Source: Lawsonella clevelandensis (GTDB lineage Bacteria; Actinomycetota; Actinomycetes; Mycobacteriales; Mycobacteriaceae). From it: a stretch of 64,000 nucleotides of DNA. Position 1 is the stretch's first letter, and the number at the start of each line of letters is the position of its first letter. Under the pieces are notes generated by a model that ran no database searches, was not told the DNA's origin, and saw only the letters and a list, made by a program, of their open reading frames with translations. Below are positions 19,247 through 27,434 of the stretch, one piece after another. Location of the stretch: NCBI RefSeq assembly GCF_003241315.1, contig NZ_QFOZ01000004.1:62001-126000 (forward strand), written 5' to 3'. A program made the translations under genes and the position numbers.

Positions 19247-19333
19247 GGAAGTGTGGCAGAGCGGCCGAATGCACTCGCCTTGAAAGCGAGCGTCCGTTGA
19301 CGCGGACCAGGGGTTCAAATCCCTTCACTTCCG
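19247..19333 (+). tRNA. tRNA-Ser(UGA)
   Basis: The acceptor pair GGAAGTG/CACTTCC closes an 87-nt class II tRNA with anticodon TGA in the loop CTTGAAA, a long variable arm (GCGTCCGTTGACGCGGACC region) and the T-loop GGTTCAAATCC. CCA is not encoded. Confidence 0.95.
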
Positions 19334-19338
19334 CCCAC

Positions 19339-19399
19339 AAGAAACCCCCAGTAGAGAACAGTAGAGAACAACACATACTCTCCCAACTGGGGGTTTCTT
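19339..19399 (+). terminator. Terminator after tRNA-Ser(UGA)
   Basis: AAGAAACCCCCAGT pairs with ACTGGGGGTTTCTT. The loop contains a direct repeat of AGTAGAGAAC. It separates the tRNA from the second SGNH gene. Confidence 0.75.
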
Positions 19400-19418
19400 A
19401 CAATAGAGAAGTTTGTGA

Positions 19419-20588
19419 GTGAGTACAATGCAGCGTAAGCCACTCTCCCACACACAACGCGTGGGTATTACAGCCAGCACCCTGGCACTAACCGCTATCC
19501 TCGCCATCTCCCAGGTAGCAACCGGCGGACTTTTCACCACCCCCGCCACCGACTCTGACTACCGCACCACCCCACAAACTAACGCGCTGCAACTCTCCCA
19601 CAACCCGCACGCGCACACCCCCACACACTCCACCCACACCCATACCCACGTCACCGGGCATCGCCCCGCAAAAAAACACCTCCATGGGCTCACTAAAACC
19701 CAGCTGGCGGAAATTGGGAAGAAGATTGGCCTCAACACCCCCAACCTTTACCCGCAGGGCTACCCCATGGTGTCCATAGGGGACTCCACCATGGCTCTAG
19801 CCCCCACAAAAAACCAGGCACTGAATCTCGTCAGCGCCTGCCACCACTTCGTGGGCGCCTGGCCCCTGCAAGTCTCCACCGCCCTAGGGCTACCCCTGGC
19901 AGACCTCTCCTGCAGTGGCTCTAAAAGCAGCCTGTACTGGAAACTCAACACGGAACAATACCTGGGCTCCAACACGCGCCTAGTGCTCCTCAGCTACGGA
20001 TCCAATGATCTCCGCGTTGTTAACCAGCTTGCCAGCGACAATAAACACCCTGGCACCGGCCCCTACCTCACCCACAAAAAACGCAGCATACTCGAAGACG
20101 ACCTGGTCGATATCCTCGTCAACATTCGCGACCACGCCCCCAACGCTCTCATCATCACTGTTGGGTACCTTCCACTAGTAGAAGGTGGACGCTGCAAGAA
20201 CCTCCCCAACATGACGTCCCTGGAAATGTCGCGGGTGGAAAGCCTCCGTCAACAAGCTGACGAAGCCCTCACCAATGCCGCCACCCGCGCCAGCGACTAC
20301 AGTGCATCCATCCTCCGCAAGCACGGTATCCATATAGCGACCACAACCACCTCCACCAGCACCACCAGTGCCGCCCGCACAGGCATTGTCAATGTCCCCT
20401 TCCGCAACGTCATGGGGCACACCCTCTGTGCCAGCGACACCAAACGCTTCATCCTCAACCACGAAGGCACCGGCGTCCGCTACCACTACACCACCGCCGG
20501 CCTACACTTCGTAGCCCAAGCCGTAGAACACCGCTACATCACCGACAACCCCATCTGGACCAAAACCAACAAGCCCCGGAAGAAGTAG
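19419..20588 (+). CDS. Secreted SGNH/GDSL hydrolase, paralogue 2
   Basis: 389 residues from a GTG with AGAGAAG seven bases upstream (ATG 19428 is the alternative). Signal peptide/anchor at residues 15-38, then a His/Thr-rich linker (residues 60-85). It shares with paralogue 1 the block YPMVxxGDSTMxLAPT (Ser123), GAWPxQVS, LPLADLSCSG, SYGSNDLRVV, VGYLPLV and GTGVRYHYT. The two are clear tandem duplicates separated only by tRNA-Ser(UGA) and its terminator. A likely cell-envelope esterase or acyltransferase; specificity unknown. Confidence 0.82.
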   Translation: MSTMQRKPLSHTQRVGITASTLALTAILAISQVATGGLFTTPATDSDYRTTPQTNALQLSHNPHAHTPTHSTHTHTHVTGHRPAKKHLHGLTKTQLAEIGKKIGLNTPNLYPQGYPMVSIGDSTMALAPTKNQALNLVSACHHFVGAWPLQVSTALGLPLADLSCSGSKSSLYWKLNTEQYLGSNTRLVLLSYGSNDLRVVNQLASDNKHPGTGPYLTHKKRSILEDDLVDILVNIRDHAPNALIITVGYLPLVEGGRCKNLPNMTSLEMSRVESLRQQADEALTNAATRASDYSASILRKHGIHIATTTTSTSTTSAARTGIVNVPFRNVMGHTLCASDTKRFILNHEGTGVRYHYTTAGLHFVAQAVEHRYITDNPIWTKTNKPRKK

Positions 20589-20740
20589 CGGAATATTTTA
20601 CTTAGGAAACTATTGAGGTAGCACAAGAACTAGTAGTGGCCGTCAGCTTAATAGTAGATATATTTTCTTTACTACTATTGTAGTAATACTGTTGTAGCGG
20701 TACGTATTTAGATAATCACTATATTCCTGCCAGATAAGAG

Positions 20741-22048
20741 ATGTGCACTATGAGGAATAGCAGAGGCTGTTTCAAGCGTAAAAATGGTTATCGAAGAGAA
20801 GCAGTTAATTTTTGGGCAAAAGTGGCTTATCCGGGCGGTGGCCAGATTGTGGTAGCGGCGGGGAAGTGCAGACGCCAAATAAAATCTTTACTCCCTGCTT
20901 CGCAATGGGAAAAGCAAGATATTCCAGAGCTAGGACGCGTAGAGATTCTATCTATAGGGGAAACGCAGTGTCCTTCTGAAAATGTTTTTCAGGGTAGTGA
21001 GAATTATGAAATCGAGATTCAATCAGATTACCCGAGGGATAAGAATGTAGTAGTTGAAATTCTTACATATGTGTTGTGTGGCAATAAAAATACTGCTAAA
21101 CGCATTGCTGCTTCTGTAGACGATATAAATATGTCATGTATAGGGAAGAAAAATCGTCCTGTGGAGGATGTATCGGTTGAGACGATCCCGACCATAGACC
21201 TCTTACATTTGGAGCTTCTTCATGCGACTACTTTGAAGCGGAAGAAACCGGGGACCGGTGGTAGGAATCCACTCCGGATTGTTCACCGATGGAGCCGTAC
21301 TTTTATTACATCTAATGGTGTAATCCACTTGTACACAACATTTTCAAGTATAGAGCAGGAAAAATTTCAGAGTTTGCATAGTGGTTCATGGTTAGTACGG
21401 GGGCCAAGCTATTTTTCTCAGAATAGTGAAGAAGTATATGACGCTTCTGCGGTCATTTACGCTTATCTAGAGAGTCTCTGTACGCATTTGCGGCGATGGC
21501 GTATTGAATTTGATAGATGGTACAGCAAAATATTTTTACTTGCAGATGCTGACTCAAATGAGGTAATACCTGGGCATATACGTGAAGTATGGCAGGAAAA
21601 AGCGGTTTTGGAAGAAGCCCTTAAATGTACTACGCGGGCAATAAATAGTCTTGAAAGCGGTATGAAAGATTCTTTTGAATCTAGTACGGAATTGACCTCG
21701 TATGTGAATGAGCAGCTTCAGACAATAAAAAATATTGTTGATGAATACTCAAATCTGCTGGTAGAAGCGTCGGAATCTCTTGACAGTATGTCTGAGGCTG
21801 TCAGGACGCAAGAGAGTAAAGAAAGTGCTGGGACAGCGGCCACAATAGCATTTTCAAATTTATGTATGACCATACTGTTGGCCATAGTGACGCTTATGAA
21901 ACAAAAACCGGATATGCAAGCAGATACAACAACAGCAGTAGTAACAGCTGTAATACTTTTAGTCATAACTACAGGGCTTGTAATTGGGGTTCTAGATTCG
22001 TTTAGGCGCATTGTTATTCCATTTTTTAGAGTAATATGTCGCGATTGA
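20741..22048 (+). CDS. CorA-like-topology membrane protein, unknown function (island paralogue 1)
   Basis: 435 residues, clearly AT-rich compared with its neighbours. The N-terminal 260 residues are soluble alpha/beta (FWAKVAYPGGGQ; NYEIEIQSDY; IPTIDLLHLELL; PLRIVHRWSRTF). The motif WRIEFDRW opens a long helical stalk (about residues 258-365), and two helices finish the protein (about 368-388 and 399-421), followed by a basic RR. Soluble domain, long stalk and two C-terminal helices is the layout of CorA-family channels, but there is no GMN motif in the loop, so transport is doubtful. It is related to the protein at 23945. Start ATG 20741 or 20750. No known family recognised. Confidence 0.7.
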   Translation: MCTMRNSRGCFKRKNGYRREAVNFWAKVAYPGGGQIVVAAGKCRRQIKSLLPASQWEKQDIPELGRVEILSIGETQCPSENVFQGSENYEIEIQSDYPRDKNVVVEILTYVLCGNKNTAKRIAASVDDINMSCIGKKNRPVEDVSVETIPTIDLLHLELLHATTLKRKKPGTGGRNPLRIVHRWSRTFITSNGVIHLYTTFSSIEQEKFQSLHSGSWLVRGPSYFSQNSEEVYDASAVIYAYLESLCTHLRRWRIEFDRWYSKIFLLADADSNEVIPGHIREVWQEKAVLEEALKCTTRAINSLESGMKDSFESSTELTSYVNEQLQTIKNIVDEYSNLLVEASESLDSMSEAVRTQESKESAGTAATIAFSNLCMTILLAIVTLMKQKPDMQADTTTAVVTAVILLVITTGLVIGVLDSFRRIVIPFFRVICRD

Positions 22049-22079
22049 TGCTGAGACTGCATAGGTCACGGGGATAGAG

Positions 22080-22117
22080 AAGGGCTCAGGTTCGTTTCGG
22101 AGACCTGAGCCCTTTTT
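22080..22117 (+). terminator. Intrinsic terminator between convergent genes
   Basis: AAGGGCTCAGGT pairs with ACCTGAGCCCTT, followed by TTTTATAGG. It lies 31 bases after the first CorA-like gene; the A-rich other side is short, so it mainly serves the plus strand. Confidence 0.85.
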
Positions 22118-22181
22118 ATAGGTATGGGGAAGTTTTGTGGAGTTGTGTCTGGAAAATGTAGAGCACGGCTTAGCCGTGGCC

Positions 22182-23291
22182 TCAGCTGTGGACGTAGGTG
22201 AGGACTATCGGCAAGGTTATGAGTAGGACGCACATAATGGATGTTCCTACTGCTAGTAGTACGCCTTTGGTGTTGGCCCAGTTGAGGACTAGTCCGTTTC
22301 CGTTGAGGTGGTCGACGAACATGGCTGGGTCGTCTTTGTTTGCGTAGAACATGCCCATTGCGTAGTGGGAGTCTTGATCGCGGGAGTCTGCTCCATCTGG
22401 CTCTATGGGGAGTGATCGTGCTGTCTTCGTATGGTGTATTGATAGTGCTACAACTACCCCTACGATGATCGCTACATTGAGGATATAGAGGGTTTTTCCG
22501 CTATTGGCGAAGGTGGGGAACACGGTTATGGAGAGAAGGTTTAAGCATAGTGTGAAGCATATTGTTAGCCACCCTATGCTTTGCTGCTGACTCTCGGAAA
22601 GTAATTGTGCTCTGCGCCGCGCGGAGGGGGACATGGCTGTGCGGTATTGTCCGCGTTTGAGGTGGTTAAAGACTGCCCATATAGTGCAGGCTGTTACTAG
22701 TCCTAGGGCGAAAAATACGTCGTCGAATACGGTCCACACGGTTTTCGCTGCTAGTTCATGGGTTCCGTAGGAGTTGTCGATGGACACCATTGGTGGAATA
22801 TCGCCCCAACGCAGCCAGAGGAGAAGTGCGGTAATGCCTGTTAGTAGGTAGGAGCACACGTAGGGTGTCCACTGCATAGAAACTTGCGGTATAGCGTTAG
22901 CGGAGGTTCCGGGTGTTAATGAGCCCGCAACTTCTACGTGCGCGTCGGATACCCAATTCTGTTCTGTTTTCTTTTTGCGGATAACGCGGCCCGCCCACCA
23001 CCAGGTAAAAAATATGCTGTATGCCTGTACCATCCATAAGATATATTCCACGTCGGAGGCTTCGGACTCTGTGCGGGTGTAGAAGCATGCCACAGTTATT
23101 GCTGCAAACACTACTGCTATAACGAAATTAGCGATGTGGAAGCGAAGCCAGCCAGTTCTTATGACGGGGTCATTTTGGTGTGCAGAGGGGACGGTTACTC
23201 CCAGTGGATTGTGTTGGGGAATGAATAGGGTTGAGCACAACCAGAGGACTGGCAGAAGCGCAAATAGTAGTGCGGATAAGGCAGTGTGCAT
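22182..23291 (-). CDS. DUF1648/DUF5808-type membrane protein
   Basis: 369 residues with about nine hydrophobic helices. The C terminus contains YANKDDPAMFVDHLNGNGLVLNWAN, the signature of DUF5808, which in actinobacteria and firmicutes follows a DUF1648/SdpI-like membrane region. The N-terminal PLGVTVPSAHQNDPVIR matches the start of DUF1648 proteins. The GntR regulator ends three bases upstream, so the two are one operon, a common pairing for YtrA-type regulators and envelope-stress or peptide-immunity membrane proteins. The real role is unknown. Confidence 0.78.
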   Translation of the reverse strand: MHTALSALLFALLPVLWLCSTLFIPQHNPLGVTVPSAHQNDPVIRTGWLRFHIANFVIAVVFAAITVACFYTRTESEASDVEYILWMVQAYSIFFTWWWAGRVIRKKKTEQNWVSDAHVEVAGSLTPGTSANAIPQVSMQWTPYVCSYLLTGITALLLWLRWGDIPPMVSIDNSYGTHELAAKTVWTVFDDVFFALGLVTACTIWAVFNHLKRGQYRTAMSPSARRRAQLLSESQQQSIGWLTICFTLCLNLLSITVFPTFANSGKTLYILNVAIIVGVVVALSIHHTKTARSLPIEPDGADSRDQDSHYAMGMFYANKDDPAMFVDHLNGNGLVLNWANTKGVLLAVGTSIMCVLLITLPIVLTYVHS

Positions 23292-23293
23292 GG

Positions 23294-23722
23294 TTATAGG
23301 TCCCTTTCGCTGGTGGAGAAGGGGGATTCGGGGGAGTTGGCGGGGTGTATGCCGGTGAATGCGTCGAGTATGTCGTGTGTTTGTGTGAGTATGGTGTTTT
23401 CGTCAATTCCCTGGCAGTAGACTTTTGCCAGAAGGGTTTTCAATTCTTCCTGGAATTGTGTGAGGTGGTCGGGGTGCGGAGTGGTGTTCTCCACGACCAC
23501 GCTGCCTTCTCTTCGTGATGTGGTGATAATGCCTTCCGAGACAAGAAGGTCGTAGGCTTTCTTGACGGTTGCTGGGTTGATTCCAAAATCCAGTGCCAGT
23601 GCCCGTACGGGGGCGAGTTGTTGCCCGGGGGTAATGTCGCCACGCGAGATGGCCTCGACGATGCGGTCGTGGATTTGCTGGAAAATTGGTGTCGCAGAAT
23701 GCGGATCAATGGTGATGATCAT
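23294..23722 (-). CDS. GntR family (YtrA-type) transcriptional regulator
   Basis: 142 residues from the ATG at 23722, preceded by AAGGAGGAAGC; the longer frame to 23746 lacks support. Winged helix at the N terminus (PIFQQIHDRIVEAISRGDITPGQQL; ALALDFGINPATVKKAYDLLVSEGIIT) with a short C-terminal helical tail, as in the YtrA subfamily. It should bind the perfect inverted repeat directly upstream and repress its own operon with the DUF1648/DUF5808 gene. The inducer is unknown; YtrA-type regulators often respond to cell-wall antibiotics. Confidence 0.87.
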   Translation of the reverse strand: MIITIDPHSATPIFQQIHDRIVEAISRGDITPGQQLAPVRALALDFGINPATVKKAYDLLVSEGIITTSRREGSVVVENTTPHPDHLTQFQEELKTLLAKVYCQGIDENTILTQTHDILDAFTGIHPANSPESPFSTSERDL

Positions 23723-23747
23723 GCTTCCTCCTTCACCAAACAACATT

Positions 23748-23788
23748 CTGTATCGCTTGTATTAGTTATAGTAATACAAGCGATACAG
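23748..23788 (-). promoter_or_regulatory. Perfect 17-bp inverted repeat, probable GntR operator
   Basis: CTGTATCGCTTGTATTA and its exact complement are separated by GTTATAG. It lies 26 bases before the GntR start. The inner TGTATTA/TAATACA halves resemble YtrA-type operators, and the centre can also supply a -10 element. Confidence 0.8.
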
Positions 23789-23944
23789 AGAGGTAAAGAG
23801 AAAAATAAAAAAGCTCCATACCGAGCGCTTTTATCCTGTAATCTCTCCTAAAAAGAATGGCTATAAACCGTTTTATAGCTCCTGTGCACAAGTAAACTGA
23901 GGTAAAGATTCACATAGCTACCATGATGGGATTGTGCCAGCATT

Positions 23945-25207
23945 ATGGGCATACGGGATAGAGAAGATATAACTTTAGAGGTCGAACCGCGTGATGTAGG
24001 TCGTGATGCCTACAAGGAGACCTATGAGTCTACTAAGTGGTGGTGGGATAAAGACTCTAGTTTTCTCGCAAAAATAGCTTATGAAGATGGTTCTCAGGCC
24101 ACGCTAGCGTCGGGGTGGCATAAGCGGCAGATTGAGTTTGAATACCCAGGCGTGAAATTTAAGGATCTGGGTCTGCCAGGTGAACTAAATAGTGTCGGAT
24201 ATATTCCTATAGGGCGTAATGAAATTAACTCTGACCAGGTTTTTAAAAATATTGAGAGCTATGAAATAGAGATTTCTCTCGATGGTATTTCTGAGCATAC
24301 AGACACTATTAAAGATTTCCTGAATAACTTTGTTCCTGAGCAGACTACTGAAAATCTCCTGGAGTCAATGGGGGAAATAATAAGGAGGGTTTCAGCCAAT
24401 AGGGCTAATCAAGATATTGATGATGGCTTTGGGGGACAAATCCCGACAGTAGATTTATTGTGTCAGAATCTTCCAGCTAGATCAGGTAAAAACCCTGAGC
24501 CGCTTCGTACTCTTTACCGGTGGTGTCGTATTTTCGATCTTTCGAAAAAGATTAATGAAGATACCCCAAAGGGTACTATCACCATCTACGAGAAAATTCC
24601 GAAAGAGCAAAAGACACAACGCCGCTGGCCTCATAACTGTATTTGGCTAAACCGGGGGAAAGACTACTACACGGAATATACTCAGGTGGGGAGTCCTTTA
24701 GAAGCCTTCACAGTTCCCATTGAATACGAGCTTTATAACCTGGAAAATTGGAAGGTTGAGTTTGAGCGTTGGGAAACTATGACGTTCAAAATAGCTAGTA
24801 ATTCTGATCCTGACATTGCCGCAGATCAACTAAATAAGTGCTCAGAGGAGATGGGGAAACTATCGGAATTCGTTGGTACCGCTTCTTTAGCAGTACGGAA
24901 TTTGCATCATAAAGCGGAAAATAGCTCCTTCGTCACGAAAAGAAAGATTGATGATGTCAAAGAAGAGGCGGAAAAGCAATGCACAGCCATGCATAAGGTT
25001 GTTAACGATTGCCGAGAATGTATTGAAAAAGCGTCAGAGTTTCTCGCTAATACTGCCCAATCCGTTGAAGCATTAGCGGGACGTAAAAATGCGGAAACTA
25101 CAGTAACGATAAGTCGTATTGTTAGTATTCTCGGCCTGCTTTTTACCATTCCGACCTTGGTTATTTCTTTTTATTCAATGGGAGTCTTTACAACTGATAA
25201 AAAATAG
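23945..25207 (+). CDS. CorA-like-topology membrane protein, probably frame-broken at its 3' end (island paralogue 2)
   Basis: 420 residues, AT-rich. It shares with paralogue 1 FLAKIAYEDGSQ, SYEIEISLD, IPTVDLL, PLRTLYRWCRIF and WKVEFERW, followed by a long helical stalk (about residues 265-385) and one helix (SRIVSILGLLFTIPTLVISFY, about 391-411). The segment IPTLVISFYSMGVF looks like the first CorA helix and its P-T-x-x-x-x-Y-G-M-N exit, with GMN changed to SMG. The stop TAG follows an A6 run (25199-25204). In the -1 frame after that run the sequence gives a second helix (VFILVICLITSFIALGIYW), a basic cap (SSHRRRRKQ) and a stop at 25386, overlapping the next gene's start. One added A, or slippage, would restore two helices. 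Confidence 0.7.
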   Translation: MGIRDREDITLEVEPRDVGRDAYKETYESTKWWWDKDSSFLAKIAYEDGSQATLASGWHKRQIEFEYPGVKFKDLGLPGELNSVGYIPIGRNEINSDQVFKNIESYEIEISLDGISEHTDTIKDFLNNFVPEQTTENLLESMGEIIRRVSANRANQDIDDGFGGQIPTVDLLCQNLPARSGKNPEPLRTLYRWCRIFDLSKKINEDTPKGTITIYEKIPKEQKTQRRWPHNCIWLNRGKDYYTEYTQVGSPLEAFTVPIEYELYNLENWKVEFERWETMTFKIASNSDPDIAADQLNKCSEEMGKLSEFVGTASLAVRNLHHKAENSSFVTKRKIDDVKEEAEKQCTAMHKVVNDCRECIEKASEFLANTAQSVEALAGRKNAETTVTISRIVSILGLLFTIPTLVISFYSMGVFTTDKK

Positions 25208-25363
25208 GTTTACTTCCTTCGGGAAGCGTATTCATTCTAGTGATATGCCTAATAACTTCCTTCATTGCATTAGGTATTTATTGGGCAGTTTGTTCTTCAC
25301 ATCGCCGTCGTAGAAAACAATGCATAGAAAATGCTAGTGACTTATGGATAGGGGTAGATAGCC

Positions 25364-26251
25364 ATGATTCAGACGATTACGAATGAGGAGATACTGACTG
25401 CTCTCGAGGGGACGCGGCGTCAGTATCTTGTTGGTGATCTTAAACTTCCGCAAGCTCTTCGGCATCAACATTCTAAGGATCTCGAAATCGGTATTACCCG
25501 ATATGAAGAATCCTTTTCCGAAGCACCTCACACGCATGATGTCACTACCGAATACCAATATGTATTAAGTGGATGGACGCGGTATCTAGATTTAGATACG
25601 GGAACTGAATACGATTTCCGAACTGGTGATTTCTACGCAATTACCACCGGCACTAAATATGCCCAGAAGTCGAAACCGGGAACAGCGATTCTCTTCATTA
25701 AAGTGCCGTCACTTAACGATAAAAAGCTATTAGATGTTTCTGCGGAACTGCAGAAGTGGCTAGACACTCCATTACAGACAGTGCGAACTGACTATTTTCA
25801 TGAGGAGAATGCACCGTCTCCCAATTCCATTAAACCGGCTGCCGCAGTAGCAGTGGTGAACGATAACCGTGTACTGCTAGTTCGTAGACGAGATAACAGT
25901 AAATGGACATTGCCGGGTGGAACACTTGAATACGGTGAGAGCCTGCCGCAATGTGCAGTGAGAGAATTAGCGGAAGAAACCAATTTAAAGGTGGAAATCA
26001 CCGATATTTTGGGAACCTACACCAGTCCAAACGTTTTAATAGCGTACTCAGATGGGGAAGTTCGGCAGGAATTCACCATTGTGTATATAGGCCGAACTGC
26101 GGATACTGAAGTACGTATTGACTCTGAATCGACTGACTACCAATGGGTTTCAGTGGAACAGTTGGATGAACTAGAACTCGCAGATTCTCAACGGCTACGC
26201 CTGGAAGATTTACAGTCTTATTTAGCTCATGGAGAGCGGCAATTTAAGTAG
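25364..26251 (+). CDS. Cupin-NUDIX fusion hydrolase
   Basis: 295 residues. Residues 30-115 form a cupin-like domain (APHTHDVTTEYQYVLSGW, then TGDFYAITTGTKY). Residues 155-290 form a NUDIX domain with an intact box, GGTLEYGESLPQCAVRELAEETNL, which places the catalytic glutamates in REXXEE. It should hydrolyse a nucleoside-diphosphate-linked substrate, with the cupin domain sensing or binding a small ligand. ATG is preceded by AGGGGTAG. The start lies within the proposed extended reading frame of the upstream CorA-like gene, suggesting co-expression. Codon use is AT-rich like the island. Substrate unknown. Confidence 0.82.
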   Translation: MIQTITNEEILTALEGTRRQYLVGDLKLPQALRHQHSKDLEIGITRYEESFSEAPHTHDVTTEYQYVLSGWTRYLDLDTGTEYDFRTGDFYAITTGTKYAQKSKPGTAILFIKVPSLNDKKLLDVSAELQKWLDTPLQTVRTDYFHEENAPSPNSIKPAAAVAVVNDNRVLLVRRRDNSKWTLPGGTLEYGESLPQCAVRELAEETNLKVEITDILGTYTSPNVLIAYSDGEVRQEFTIVYIGRTADTEVRIDSESTDYQWVSVEQLDELELADSQRLRLEDLQSYLAHGERQFK

Positions 26252-26399
26252 ATCTGTAAGGATAAAAGCGTAGTGAACGGGGTAGATCGTCGTCCTGTTT
26301 CAGTTTTCGGCTGCTGTTGCGCTACCAGCTGGGAACGTTTTTGGCTGTTCGTTCGTTCTACTGGGTGTCATCGTAATCACGTGAAGAGAGAATATAGTC

Positions 26400-26999
26400 A
26401 TGAACACCATGCACATGGATACTATGCTTCTTGCTGTTGGAGAGCCTAGTGTTGATCCCGCTATTAGTCTTAGTTCGCTAGTGGTTGGCGGCATTATTAG
26501 CGTTATTGCTCTTGCTATTTTCATTTGGGCTATTGTTCGCGTTATTCAACTTCGTGATGTTGATGTTTATGGCCTCCCTTGGGTGGCGTGGCTGCTGATT
26601 GTTCTTTTAACTGGTGGTATTGGCCAGATTGTGTTCCTTATCCTCTCGTATCTTCACGAGAAGAAGCAGAAGGAAGCCGCTGCTAACGGCTACTATTTTG
26701 ATGGCCACTACTATTGGCCGTATCCGCAGGCTGGCGATGCTACTAATGCTGCCCCGAATGCTCCTGCTGGTGCTGCACCCGGTATGCCGTTCCGTGGCGG
26801 AATGACGGTTCCTGGTGCTCCCACGGTTACCCCACCGTATGCCCGCCCGTCCTACCCAGGTAATCCTGCATCCTCTTTTAATCAGAAGGATCAGGCTGGC
26901 CGTGCCGACAATACCGGCGCTGAATCGGGTTCCGATGATCATGATGGTGGCGACGATTCCTCGTCCTCATCGTCTTCGTCCTCGTCGGCAGATAAGTAG
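26400..26999 (+). CDS. PLDc_N-domain membrane protein with Ser-rich tail
   Basis: 199 residues. Two helices (about residues 22-46 and 59-84) flank the PLDc_N signature IQLRDVDVYGLPWVAWLLIVLLTGGIGQIVFL. The cytoplasmic or exposed tail is Pro/Ala/Gly-rich, then Asp-rich, and ends with ten serines. Such PLDc_N proteins are small envelope proteins of unknown function. The ATG at 26400 has GAAGAGAG upstream; ATG 26409 is an alternative. Confidence 0.75.
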   Translation: MNTMHMDTMLLAVGEPSVDPAISLSSLVVGGIISVIALAIFIWAIVRVIQLRDVDVYGLPWVAWLLIVLLTGGIGQIVFLILSYLHEKKQKEAAANGYYFDGHYYWPYPQAGDATNAAPNAPAGAAPGMPFRGGMTVPGAPTVTPPYARPSYPGNPASSFNQKDQAGRADNTGAESGSDDHDGGDDSSSSSSSSSSADK

Positions 27000-27434
27000 C
27001 GTTAGCGTTTCCTCGTTTTCGCAAACGGCATAATGTCTGCCATAACTTCATATCGTGCACTACGTGTGCACGTTTTGTGTGCCCCACGTTCTAGACGCGT
27101 TCTTACCGCGTTGTAGGCCGTGGGGCGCACTGTATTTATGGGCTACTTTCGTTTCGTTCTTGCTGGTTAGAAGCACTTTTACAGAAAAATCGGTGTGGGA
27201 ATAGGCCTCTGTAAAGAAGAAAAAAGAGGCGAAAAGATGAGAGTGCAGAAACAAGCCGCAAAAAAATTTTCATAGTAATTTTCTGCGAGTTTTTCTTCTG
27301 TAAATGTGCTGTTCACAGCGTTAAATACCAGAAATATGGGGCACGGATAGCAAAAGTAGGTCCCCACAGCGCCGCCGAGTGTGTCTAAACTTTCCGCCTG
27401 TCCAATTCAACTACGTTTTATTCAAGTGGGAATA
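27000..27434 (+). other. Intergenic region with terminator
   Basis: No credible gene. Near its 5' end lies the hairpin listed separately; the rest is AT-rich with a run of A residues around 27259-27270. Presumably it holds the promoter of the Gly-rich secreted protein. Confidence 0.5.
27079..27130 (+). terminator. Hairpin terminator after the PLDc_N gene
   Basis: GTGCCCCACG pairs with CGTGGGGCGCAC around a smaller ACGCG/CGCGT hairpin; TGTATTTAT follows. Rho-independent character is moderate. Confidence 0.6.

Noticed and set aside
20589..26250. Prophage or transposon as source of the AT-rich island
   Set aside because: No integrase, transposase, or terminal inverted or direct repeats are visible; only composition suggests transfer.
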